A stretch of DNA of 34,551 nt from Isosphaeraceae bacterium (lineage in GTDB: Bacteria > Planctomycetota > Planctomycetia > Isosphaerales > Isosphaeraceae). The translations under genes were made by a program, and so were the position numbers. This document shows, in pieces, positions 13,990 through 21,840 of the stretch. The notes beneath the pieces are model-generated. The model saw only the letters and a list, made by a program, of their open reading frames with translations, was not told the origin of the DNA and did not search any database. How positions within the stretch are numbered: the stretch's first letter is position 1; every line of letters starts with the position of its first letter. The stretch is from contig JARLIH010000069.1 in the NCBI GenBank assembly GCA_031291845.1, positions 1-34,551 on the forward strand, given 5' to 3'.

Positions 13990-15451
13990 GCCGGTTGCCC
14001 TCTACGACGAAGGGGCCGCGCGTGGTCCGACGATCGTCCTGTACGGTGCGCCGGAACCGGATCGAGCTTCGAAGGGATCCGCCCGCCCCTTCATCGCGCC
14101 GGGGATGCCGGTCGCCGAGGCCCTCGCGGTCGAGCGCCGCTTGCAGCTCTGCAAGTATGACCCCGAGGGGGACGTGCAGGCGCTCCGTCGGTTGAGCGAA
14201 TGGGCGAACCGGTTCAGCCCGCTCGTCGCGCTGGAAGACGCCCCCTTTCCACAAAGCCTGCTGCTCGACCTCTCGGGGTGCGCGCCCTTGTTTCGGGGAG
14301 AGCGACCGCTACTCGACCTGGCAGCGCGTGGCCTCCGCCGCCAGGGTTGGAAGGCGCGCCTGGCGATCGCCGACACGATCGGCGCGGCCTGGGCGCTGGC
14401 CCATCACGGGGCCGCGCGGAACATCGCGCCGCCGGGTGAAGCCGAGCCCTTGCTCCGCCCTTTACCGGTGGAGGCCCTGCGTCTGCCGGCCGAAACCGTG
14501 CGTTGTCTGGATGCATTGGGGATCGCACAGATTGGCGCGCTCATGGACCTGCCGCGGTCGAGCGTGCCCACGCGCCTGGGGCCCGCGGTCCTGCTGCGGC
14601 TGGACCAGGCGCTCGGCCGGGCTGCGGAGGTCCTGATGCCGCACAAGCCGCCGCCGGAGATCGAGGCCGGTTTCGCATTCGAATACGCCACGGACCGGCA
14701 GGACGTGCTGAGCTACGCCCTGGACCTGCTCACCGATCGCATTCACGAGCAACTGCGCGATCGCCACTGGAGTGCGCGGCGGCTGGAGTGCCGGTTGTTC
14801 CACGAGGGGGCCGAGCCGTCCCAGATCGAGGTGGGGCTGGCCCGCCCGAGTCGATCGACCGACCACTTGCGGCTCTTGCTGCGCACGCGGCTGGAGCGGG
14901 TCGCGCTCCCGGCGCCGGTGTCGGGAATCGATCTCTGCGTGACGGCCGCGGAGCCGCTCGACGATCCCCAGGCCGACCTGTTCGACGAAGAGCGGGCCGC
15001 GGGGGCCCGCGCGCTCTCGGCCCTGATCGACCAACTGAGCAGCCGGCTCGGGCGTGAAGCGGTGACCAGCCCGAAGCTCGTCGCCGACGCGCAGCCGGAG
15101 CATGCATGCCGCTTCGAGCCGGCGATCTCGTCGGACGTCGACCAGGAACCCATGATCGATCTCACCCGTGCAAATGACCGGCCGAATCGGCCCGTGCGGT
15201 TGTGCCCGGAACCGGTGCCGATTGCGGCGGTGTCCGTGGTGCCGGAGGGACCGCCGATCCGTTTCGACTGGTTGGGTAGGGAGTACCGGGTCGCCTGTTC
15301 GTGGGGTCCCGAGCGCATCGAGACCGGCTGGTGGCGTGGGCGCGACGTGCGCCGGGATTATTACGTCGTGGAGACGACGGCAGGCGCACGGTTCTGGATC
15401 TTCCGGTGCAGGGACGCGGGCCGTTGGTACTTGCACGGTTGCTTCGACTGA
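13907..15451 (+). CDS. imuB: ImuB, catalytically inactive Y-family polymerase
   Basis: The 514-residue protein aligns in pattern with Y-family (DinB/UmuC-like) polymerases, but the catalytic acidic residues are missing. The N-terminal metal-binding segment reads VLCIHLPAWPLQRL instead of a D-x-D-x-F motif, and the second motif reads APFPQSLLLDLSGC instead of SxDE. Recognisable parts are RFSPLVALED (about 105-114), the helix-hairpin-helix-like IAQIGALMDLPRSSVPTRLG (about 206-225) and a little-finger-like domain. The C-terminus (FDWLGREYRVACSWGPERIETGWW) is typical of ImuB. It acts as the hub that links ImuA, DnaE2 and the sliding clamp during translesion synthesis. Its start lies inside imuA, and dnaE2 follows downstream. 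Confidence 0.93.
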   Translation: MKRVLCIHLPAWPLQRLRHERPDLLRHEPVALYDEGAARGPTIVLYGAPEPDRASKGSARPFIAPGMPVAEALAVERRLQLCKYDPEGDVQALRRLSEWANRFSPLVALEDAPFPQSLLLDLSGCAPLFRGERPLLDLAARGLRRQGWKARLAIADTIGAAWALAHHGAARNIAPPGEAEPLLRPLPVEALRLPAETVRCLDALGIAQIGALMDLPRSSVPTRLGPAVLLRLDQALGRAAEVLMPHKPPPEIEAGFAFEYATDRQDVLSYALDLLTDRIHEQLRDRHWSARRLECRLFHEGAEPSQIEVGLARPSRSTDHLRLLLRTRLERVALPAPVSGIDLCVTAAEPLDDPQADLFDEERAAGARALSALIDQLSSRLGREAVTSPKLVADAQPEHACRFEPAISSDVDQEPMIDLTRANDRPNRPVRLCPEPVPIAAVSVVPEGPPIRFDWLGREYRVACSWGPERIETGWWRGRDVRRDYYVVETTAGARFWIFRCRDAGRWYLHGCFD

Positions 15452-15530
15452 GGACGGAAAGCACGCATGCCCGAGCCACCCGAGCCCAAGGACCGACCGT
15501 ACCCCGGCACGAAGCCGGGGCTTTCCGATC

Positions 15531-15649
15531 ACCTCTCCCCCCGGGAGAGGTCGGCCGCCCAGCGGCCGGGTGAGGGCGCTGAGGAGTACGGGCCCCAGTT
15601 CGCCCTCACCTGTCCGCTGCGCGGACATCCTCTCCCGGGGGGAGAGGAT
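15531..15649. repeat. Inverted pair of family B palindromes between imuB and dnaE2
   Basis: Copy one (15531-15577) contains CTCTCCCCCCGGGAGAGG followed by GGCCGCCCAGCGGCC and GGTGAGGGC. Copy two (15602-15649) is its inverse: GCCCTCACC, GTCCGCTGCGCGGAC and CTCTCCCGGGGGGAGAGG. They are 24 bp apart, like a BIME-type pair. The purine-rich end of copy two (GGGGGGAGAGGAT) directly precedes the likely dnaE2 ATG. Confidence 0.85.
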
Positions 15650-18600
15650 ATGGCTGCCGCTTCGCCGCTCTACGCCGAGCTGCGCTGCAAGACCAACTTC
15701 TCGTTCCTGGAAGGGGCGTCGCACCCCGACGAGCTCGTCGGGCGCGCGGCCCAGCTCGGTTACGCCGCGCTCGCCGTTACCGATCGGAACAGCCTGGCGG
15801 GCGTGGTGCGGGCGCATGCGGCCGCGCGGTCGGCCGGGCTCAAGATCGTGATCGGCGCGGAGATCACGCCCCACGACGCGCCGGCGGTCTTGCTCTACGC
15901 GCCGGACGCGCCCGCTTATTATCGCTTGTCCCGTTTGATCACCCGCGGCCGCCGCGCTGCGCCGAAGGGGGAGTGCCACCTCGGCCTGCGCGACGTGGCC
16001 GAACACGCGGAGGGCCTGCTGGCCGCCGTCGTCCCCCCGGACGATGGGAGCGACCCGACAGGGCTGGCCGCCTACCGCGAGATCTTCGGCGACCGCTGTC
16101 ACCTGGCCGCCTCGCTCCACCTCGGCCCAAACGACGAGCAGCAGCTCGGCCGGTTCGTGGAGCTTGCCAGGCAATCCCGGCTCCCCCTGGTCGCGACCAA
16201 CGACGTGCACTACCACGAACCGGCCCGGCGCCCCCTGCAAGACGTCCTCGCGGCGATCCGGCTGGGCCGCACCGTGGCCCAGCTCGGGAGCGAGCGTTTC
16301 CCGAACGGCGAGCGTTACCTCAAATCACCGCGCCAGATGGAGCGGCTGTTCCGCCCGTGCCCTGAGGCCATTGCGCGCGGCCTCGAGCTGGCGCGGCAGT
16401 GCACGTTCGCGCTCGACGAGCTGCGTTACGAATACCCCGAGGAGCTCTGCCCGCCCGGGACGAACCCGACCGAGTACCTGGCCAAGCTCACCTGGGATGG
16501 AGCGCACGGCCGCTACCCGGAGGGGATTCCCGACAAGGTCCGCGCGCTCTTGGAGCACGAGCTGGGGCTGGTCGCCGAGCTGGGGTACGAGCCCTACTTC
16601 CTCACCGTCTGGGACCTCGTCCGCTTCGCCCGTTCGCGCGAGATCCTCTGCCAGGGGCGCGGCTCGGCCGCGAACTCGGCCGTCTGCTTCTGCCTGGGGA
16701 TCACCTCGGTCGACCCCGACCGCATCGAGGTCCTCTTCGAGCGGTTCGTGAGCAAGGAGCGGGACGAAGCGCCCGACATCGACGTCGATTTCGAGCACGA
16801 ACGGCGCGAGGAGGTCTTCCAGTACATCTATGAAAAGTACGGGCGCGACCACGCCGGCATCGTGGCCGAGGTCATTACCTACCGGACGCGCTCCGCCCTG
16901 CGCGACGTGGGGAAGGCGCTCGGGCTGTCGCTCGATCGCGTCGACGCCCTGGCCAAGGCGTTCGGGCGCGGCAGGGGCGGGGCGGACCCCCAGGGCCGGG
17001 TGCGCGAGGCGGGGCTCGACCCCCGGTCGCGCCTGGTCGCGGAAACGATCCGCCTGGCGACCGAGCTGAAGGGCTTCCCCCGGCACCTCTCGCAGCACGT
17101 GGGGGGATTCGTGATCAGCCGCAGACCGCTCTGCGAGCTCGTGCCGATCGAGAACGCGGCCATGCCCGACCGCACGTTCATCGAGTGGGACAAGAACGAC
17201 CTCGACGCCCTGGGCATCCTCAAGGTCGACTGCCTGTCCCTCGGCATGCTCACGGCGATCCACCGCAGCTTCGACCTGATCGCCGCGCACCATGACGAGC
17301 AACTGACGCTGGCCACCGTACCGGCGGAAGATAAACGCGTCTACGAGATGCTGTGCCGTGCCGATGCGGTCGGCGTCTTTCAAGTCGAATCGCGGGCCCA
17401 GATGAGCATGCTTCCCCGGCTCCGGCCCAGAGAATTCTACGACCTGGTGATTGAGGTGGCGATCGTGCGCCCGGGCCCGATCCAAGGGGGCATGGTTCAC
17501 CCGTTTCTCCGCAGGCGGGACGGCCTGGAGCCCGTCACGTATCCGAGCGACGCCTTGAAGACAGTGCTCGCGAAGACGCTGGGGGTGCCGCTTTTCCAGG
17601 AACAGGCGATGCGCGTGGCGATCGTGGGGGCGGGGTTCACGCCGGGCGAGGCCGACCAGTTGCGCCGCGCCATGGGCACGTGGCGGAGCAGCGGCGCCAT
17701 CGAGCAGTTCCGCGCCAAGCTGTGCGACGGCATGGTTACGCGGGGGCTCTCCGAGGAGTTCGCGCACCGACTCTACGAGCAGATCTGCGGCTTCGGCGAA
17801 TACGGCTTTCCCGAGAGCCACGCCGCCAGCTTCGCGCTCTTGGCGTACGTGTCGGCCTGGCTGAAGTGCTATTACCCCTGCGCCTTCACCGCGGCCTTGC
17901 TCAACAGCCAGCCGATGGGCTTCTACGCGCCCGCCCAGTTGATCCGCGACGCCCGGGAGCACGGCGTCACCGTGTGTCCGATCGACATCAACCGGAGTGA
18001 CTGGGACTGCACGCTCGAGCCGCTCGATTCGGGCGAGAAGGCCTTGCGGCTCGGCCTCCGGCTGATTGGAGGCCTCGCCCGCAAGGCGGCCGACGCGATC
18101 GTCGCCGCCCGGGCCGGCGGCCCTTATCGTTCCGTGGCCGACCTCGCCCGCCGCGCGGATCTTGGGGTATCGGTCCTGGCCCGCCTTGCGAGTGCCGATT
18201 CGTTCGCCGGCCTGGGGATCCCCCGTCGCCTCGCGCTCTGGGAGCTGCTGGCCACCGACGACGAACCACCGCTGTTCGCCGGAACGCCAGGCGTCGCCGA
18301 AGAAACGCCCGCGCTGTCGCCCATGTCGCTCGCGCACCAGGTCGACTGCGACTATCAAAGCCTGGGCCTCTCGCTCAAGGCGCACCCGCTCCGCTTCGTC
18401 CGGCCCGAGCTGACCCGCCTGAAGGTCGTGCCGGCCTCAGCGCTGGCCAACCTGCCCGACAAGGCGACCGTCCACGTCGCCGGCCTGGTCCTCGTGCGCC
18501 AGCAGCCGAGCACGGCCAAGGGGATCGTGTTCTTCACCCTGGAGGACGAGACCGGCATCGTCAACCTGATCGTCCGCCCCAAGATCTGGCAGCGCTACCG

Positions 18601-18745
18601 CCGCGCCGCCAATCGGGCAGCGACCCTGATGGCTTCGGGACGCCTCCAGCGCGCCCATGGCGTGACCCACGTCGTCGCCACCAGGCTGAACGACCTCACG
18701 AACATCGTCCCCAGCATTGCGCCGGCTTCGCGCGACTTTCATTGA
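15650..18745 (+). CDS. dnaE2: Error-prone DNA polymerase DnaE2 (ImuC), C-family
   Basis: The product is 1031 residues, the usual size. The N-terminal PHP domain (LYAELRCKTNFSFLEGASHPDELV, about 6-29) has lost most metal-binding histidines (RCKT, VTDRN), as in many DnaE2 proteins. The polymerase core has PDIDVDF (about 375-381, catalytic Asp376 and Asp378) and LKVDCLSLGM with the third Asp at about 527. Other C-family motifs are GRGSAANSAVCFCLGIT, FPRHLSQHVGGFVIS and VRPGPIQGGMVHPF. A C-terminal OB fold follows (about 926 onward: KGIVFFTLEDETGIVNLIV). It extends past lesions together with ImuA/ImuB. The ATG at 15650 fits family N-termini; an in-frame ATG at 15467 would add 61 residues encoded entirely by repeat DNA. 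It is the last gene of the lexA cassette. Confidence 0.94.
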   Translation: MAAASPLYAELRCKTNFSFLEGASHPDELVGRAAQLGYAALAVTDRNSLAGVVRAHAAARSAGLKIVIGAEITPHDAPAVLLYAPDAPAYYRLSRLITRGRRAAPKGECHLGLRDVAEHAEGLLAAVVPPDDGSDPTGLAAYREIFGDRCHLAASLHLGPNDEQQLGRFVELARQSRLPLVATNDVHYHEPARRPLQDVLAAIRLGRTVAQLGSERFPNGERYLKSPRQMERLFRPCPEAIARGLELARQCTFALDELRYEYPEELCPPGTNPTEYLAKLTWDGAHGRYPEGIPDKVRALLEHELGLVAELGYEPYFLTVWDLVRFARSREILCQGRGSAANSAVCFCLGITSVDPDRIEVLFERFVSKERDEAPDIDVDFEHERREEVFQYIYEKYGRDHAGIVAEVITYRTRSALRDVGKALGLSLDRVDALAKAFGRGRGGADPQGRVREAGLDPRSRLVAETIRLATELKGFPRHLSQHVGGFVISRRPLCELVPIENAAMPDRTFIEWDKNDLDALGILKVDCLSLGMLTAIHRSFDLIAAHHDEQLTLATVPAEDKRVYEMLCRADAVGVFQVESRAQMSMLPRLRPREFYDLVIEVAIVRPGPIQGGMVHPFLRRRDGLEPVTYPSDALKTVLAKTLGVPLFQEQAMRVAIVGAGFTPGEADQLRRAMGTWRSSGAIEQFRAKLCDGMVTRGLSEEFAHRLYEQICGFGEYGFPESHAASFALLAYVSAWLKCYYPCAFTAALLNSQPMGFYAPAQLIRDAREHGVTVCPIDINRSDWDCTLEPLDSGEKALRLGLRLIGGLARKAADAIVAARAGGPYRSVADLARRADLGVSVLARLASADSFAGLGIPRRLALWELLATDDEPPLFAGTPGVAEETPALSPMSLAHQVDCDYQSLGLSLKAHPLRFVRPELTRLKVVPASALANLPDKATVHVAGLVLVRQQPSTAKGIVFFTLEDETGIVNLIVRPKIWQRYRRAANRAATLMASGRLQRAHGVTHVVATRLNDLTNIVPSIAPASRDFH

Positions 18746-18787
18746 GTAGGGTGCATGAAATGCACCGGTGCATTTCATGCACCCTAC
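18746..18787. repeat. Palindromic repeat family A, copy 2 (perfect 42-bp)
   Basis: A perfect palindrome centred on CCGG, each half being GTAGGGTGCATGAAATGCACC in sense (arm split here as GTAGGGTGCATG + AAATGCACC). It begins at the base immediately after the dnaE2 stop codon, so it probably ends or protects that transcript. There is no T-run. Confidence 0.9.
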
Positions 18788-18894
18788 ATCGGGAAATGCT
18801 CCGACCTTTAACAAACGGCCCAGCTTGGGCATGATGTGGAGCATTTCCCTTGCCGTCCCGAACGTTTTGACCTCGACGGAGAATCCAACACGCT

Positions 18895-19833
18895 ATGGCC
18901 ACCACCATTCGCCACGTGTCCGTCCTATTGGGATGCCTCGTCTTCGCACTCGAAGGCAGCGTTGCGTCCGCGGCGCCGCAGCCTGTTCCGACCAAGGCCG
19001 ACATCGCGTACGGCCCCGATCCGCATCAACGGCTCGACATTTATCTCCCCAGCGAGGGCAAGGGACCGTTCCCGGTGATGATCTGGTTCGGGAACCTGTG
19101 GGACCCCGGCAAGACGGTGCCGCCCACCTACAAATTCCTCCCCGCCGGTTGCGCGACGGTCGGCGTGGCGACGCGGGTGATGAAGGACGCGGTCCGCGAC
19201 AAGATCCAGCCGCCCATTTCGGTCTGCCTGCTCGACGCCCGCCGCGCGCTCCAGTTCGTGCGTTTGCACGCCGCGGAATGGAACCTCGACCCGGACCGGA
19301 TCGCCCTGGGCGGGGGGTCTCAAGGTGCCCTGCCCGCGCTCTACATCGCCTGCGCGGGGGAGCGCGCCGACCCGAAGTCGGCCGATCCCGTCGAGCGGGT
19401 CTCCACCAAGGTCACGTGCGTGGGCGCCTTTCGGAGCCAGCCCAGCATCGACCCTAAGCGGATGCAGGAATGGGTCCCGGGCGTGCAGTGGGGCGCGCCC
19501 GCGCTGGGATACGGTTTTGCCGAGTCGCTCAAGAAGCGGGAGGAGCTGCTCCCCGTGATCGCCGAGTGGTCGCCGGAGGCGTTGCTGAACAAGGACACGC
19601 CGCCCCTCTATTTCGAGAACAACTGGGGCCTGACGAAGCCCGAAGCCGTGGGAGAGATGGATTACCTGGTCCACTCCCCGCGCTGGGGGTTGGGGTTCCA
19701 GAAGATCGCACGCGAGCGCGGCGTCACGTGCTACGTGAAGTACCCGGATCATCCCACGGAAGGGTACACCGACATCTGGGATTTTCTCGTGCAGGAACTG
19801 AAGTCACGCCCCCGTGGCAAGGATGCCAAGTAG
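18895..19833 (+). CDS. Exported alpha/beta hydrolase (esterase-like)
   Basis: The 312-residue protein has a signal peptide (about 1-26, ending ASA-AP). It then shows the pattern of BD-FAE/acetyl-esterase-type hydrolases: DIAYGPDPHQRLDIYLPS (about 36-53), a PVMIWFGNLW oxyanion-loop region where HGG is usual, RRALQFVRLHAAEWNLDPDRIALGGGSQG with nucleophile Ser142 in the elbow, and a probable catalytic His286 in KYPDHPTEGY. An acidic partner is likely around DTPPLYF (234-240). It would hydrolyse an ester outside the cytoplasm, possibly on plant or algal polysaccharides; the substrate is not visible. The HGG motif is replaced by WFGNLW, which is unusual. It follows the dnaE2 palindrome with a 107-bp gap and is probably transcribed independently. 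Confidence 0.82.
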   Translation: MATTIRHVSVLLGCLVFALEGSVASAAPQPVPTKADIAYGPDPHQRLDIYLPSEGKGPFPVMIWFGNLWDPGKTVPPTYKFLPAGCATVGVATRVMKDAVRDKIQPPISVCLLDARRALQFVRLHAAEWNLDPDRIALGGGSQGALPALYIACAGERADPKSADPVERVSTKVTCVGAFRSQPSIDPKRMQEWVPGVQWGAPALGYGFAESLKKREELLPVIAEWSPEALLNKDTPPLYFENNWGLTKPEAVGEMDYLVHSPRWGLGFQKIARERGVTCYVKYPDHPTEGYTDIWDFLVQELKSRPRGKDAK

Positions 19834-19859
19834 GGCCGGCCATTGCCGGCCGATTTGCT

Positions 19860-20465
19860 TCAGCGAGACGGTCCCGCGGGCGCTGCCTGGGTGATCGACG
19901 CGATCGAGCCGTTCTTCTTGAAATCGCGGTCGAACGCGAGGTCGGCCTTGAGAACGAATTGCGGGTGGCCCGGGATGGAGACGGTCGGGGGCGAGTTGTA
20001 GCCGGAGCCGGCACGGGTAACGACAACGGACGTGATGGCGCCGTCTCTGATCGTCGCGTAGCCGGCGGCGGCTTCCACGGGCCACATCTCGCCGCGACTG
20101 GGGTTGTAACGGTAGTAGTCGGAGACCCGGTCGAGCCGATCGTTGGTCACCCCGTGGCGCGCGAGTGCACCGAGCAGCGCGGATTTGTTGCGCCGGACCT
20201 GCGCGGGGTCTGGCCGGGTTCCGGCCGGGGCCGGCTTGACCTGGCTGAAGGCGCTCCGGAAGACCTCCGGCTTCACTCCCAAGGCGCCCGCGACCAACGC
20301 GACGGGCCGCCCGCGGTCGCGCGGGTCAGTCTCGTGTCCGCCGCCGATCGTGAGCTCGACCTTCTCCTCGCCGACGGCACCGGCGTGCGAGGCGAAGGCG
20401 GCCACCACGACCGCGGCCAGAGCCAGTGACCCGAAGCCCGCCTGTGACATCGTCAGCCCGTTCAT
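19860..20465 (-). CDS. Exported protein of unknown function
   Basis: The 201-residue protein has an N-terminal hydrophobic signal segment ending AGA-VGEEK. A region rich in charged residues follows (HETDPRDRGRPVALVAGALGVKPEVFRSAFSQVKP). The C-terminal part carries TSVVVTRAGSGYNSPPTVSIPG, a short beta motif seen in several secreted bacterial proteins, and ends with a second strand pattern. I do not recognise a family. I chose the ATG at 20465 because a GGAGGA element lies upstream (about 11 bases) and the signal peptide begins there. It converges with the hydrolase gene, with a gap of 26 bp, and is divergent from the methyltransferase gene. A pentapeptide-like or helical-regulator role cannot be supported. 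Confidence 0.7.
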   Translation of the reverse strand: MNGLTMSQAGFGSLALAAVVVAAFASHAGAVGEEKVELTIGGGHETDPRDRGRPVALVAGALGVKPEVFRSAFSQVKPAPAGTRPDPAQVRRNKSALLGALARHGVTNDRLDRVSDYYRYNPSRGEMWPVEAAAGYATIRDGAITSVVVTRAGSGYNSPPTVSIPGHPQFVLKADLAFDRDFKKNGSIASITQAAPAGPSR

Positions 20466-20713
20466 GATCGCGAGACTCCTCCGCGTCCTTCGTGCGCCCC
20501 ATTCCACGAAACGCGGAGTCGCGCTCTTCGTCGACAGGCGGCCGAGGGGAATGGGCGGCCGCGCCCGACTCCTCTGGTCAGAGTCGGGGCCGGCGGGATA
20601 TGGTACGAACGGGGTCTGAGCCAGTCAGACGCCGCTTGTTGCTCCGTTGTCGTCCTCATTGGTCGATTCACCCGCTCCCCTCGTACCGAGCCCAGTGGCT
20701 CCCCGAAAGGAGA

Positions 20714-21571
20714 ATGCTTGATGAACAAGCTTCACCGCCCGACCGTAGCCGATTGGTCGCCGAGTCCACGCTCGAAGAGATCGAGCATCTTCAGTCCGAC
20801 CGCTCGCACCGCGACACCCGCCGGGCCTTCTATGCCGAGGGGGTGAGGAACGTCGTGGAGGCCGTCGCGAACGGCTGGCACGTCGAAACCCTCATCCACA
20901 GCGACCCACTCCTCCTCAAGGTCCCCATCGCGCGCCGCCTGGCGCGGCACCAGCGCCAATCGGGCATACCTACGCTGCACGTCTCGCCCGAGGCATTCCG
21001 CCGCGTATCGCGGACACGCCACGCGTCCGGCGTCGGGGCGATCGTCGGCCAGCGTTGGTCGCCACTCCACAGCGCCTCTCCGAGGGCCGGTCTCTGCTGG
21101 GTCGTTCTCGAAGCGGTCCGCTCCGAGGGAAACCTCGGCAGCCTGATCCGCACGTCCGAGGCCTTCGGCGGCGCCGGCTTCATCCTGATCGGTCCTCGCA
21201 TCGACCTCTTCGACCCCACGGTCGTGCGGGCCTCGATGGGCGCTTTGTTCCGGCAGAAGTGCATCCGCACGAATGTCACCAGCTTGCGCCACTGGCTTCG
21301 CCGCCACCGTTGCCAGGCCGTCGGCGCCTCGCCCGAAGGAGCATTTGAGCTCCATCGCTTCGACTATCCCCGCCCAACGATCCTCTTCCTCGGCGAAGAG
21401 CGTGGCGGCCTCTCCCCGATTCAGCGCGACCTCTGCCGGTACCTCGTACGCATCCCCATGGTAGGCGCGGCGGACTCGCTCAACCTCGCCGTGGCAGGAA
21501 GTCTGCTTATGTATGAAATTTATCGAGGAGGTGGCACTCGATCCGGAGGTCCAATCGGCCATAAGCCGTGA
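20714..21571 (+). CDS. TrmH/SpoU-family RNA 2'-O-methyltransferase
   Basis: The 285-residue protein has an N-terminal substrate-binding domain (about 20-110, with RRAFYAEGVRNVVEAV) and the knotted SPOUT domain. Motif 1 is EGNLGSLIRTSEAFGGAGFI (about 138-157), motif 2 is ILFLGEERGGLS, and motif 3 is IPMVGAADSLNLAVAGSLLMYE. These bind S-adenosylmethionine, and the conserved Arg and Asn/Ser residues of the family are present. It probably methylates the 2'-hydroxyl of a nucleotide in rRNA or tRNA; the exact target cannot be assigned. The ATG at 20714 is the first in-frame start before the conserved region. An AGGAG lies only 1-2 bases before it but would suit an out-of-frame ATG at 20721, so the true start may be further down. 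Confidence 0.88.
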   Translation: MLDEQASPPDRSRLVAESTLEEIEHLQSDRSHRDTRRAFYAEGVRNVVEAVANGWHVETLIHSDPLLLKVPIARRLARHQRQSGIPTLHVSPEAFRRVSRTRHASGVGAIVGQRWSPLHSASPRAGLCWVVLEAVRSEGNLGSLIRTSEAFGGAGFILIGPRIDLFDPTVVRASMGALFRQKCIRTNVTSLRHWLRRHRCQAVGASPEGAFELHRFDYPRPTILFLGEERGGLSPIQRDLCRYLVRIPMVGAADSLNLAVAGSLLMYEIYRGGGTRSGGPIGHKP

Positions 21572-21607
21572 TCCGCTCAGAGGCCCTTACGAGACGTTGG
21601 TCATCAG

Positions 21608-21669
21608 CCCCGGAGGGGCGACGAGTCTCGGGCGGCCGGACCGCCTGGCGACTCGTCGCCGCTCCGGGG
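21608..21669. repeat. Near-perfect 20-bp inverted repeat (SPGGAT-type)
   Basis: CCCCGGAGGGGCGACGAGTC (21608-21627) is complementary to 21650-21669 with one mismatch, and an inner GGCGG / CCGCC stem lies in the loop. It follows the methyltransferase stop by 36 bp. From memory, such 'SPGGAT'-coding intergenic repeats are common in planctomycetes. Confidence 0.8.
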
Positions 21670-21840
21670 TTGAGAGCAATCTCCTCTCTACATGCCCTCA
21701 ATCATTGCCGTCACTTCCGGATGCGGATCCGCGTGCTCAGTGTTTACGGGCGTGCCCCGGGGGGCGTACACTCCGCGAATCAGGCCGGACGTCCGGAGCA
21801 GAACAGAGCAGCCGGCGCATTCGTGAAGGAAGAGGTCCCA

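Noticed and set aside
14462..18385. Long minus-strand open frames (592 and 686 codons) opposite imuB and dnaE2
   Set aside because: High GC makes long antisense frames common; these mirror the codon pattern of conserved polymerase genes and contain no family motif.
18746..18787. Palindrome considered as an insertion-sequence end or phage attachment site
   Set aside because: No transposase or integrase lies nearby and other copies occur alone after unrelated genes.
20721..20790. ATG at 20721 with a well-spaced AGGAG as a separate small gene
   Set aside because: It soon leaves any plausible coding pattern and overlaps the methyltransferase start; more likely the site serves the longer gene.
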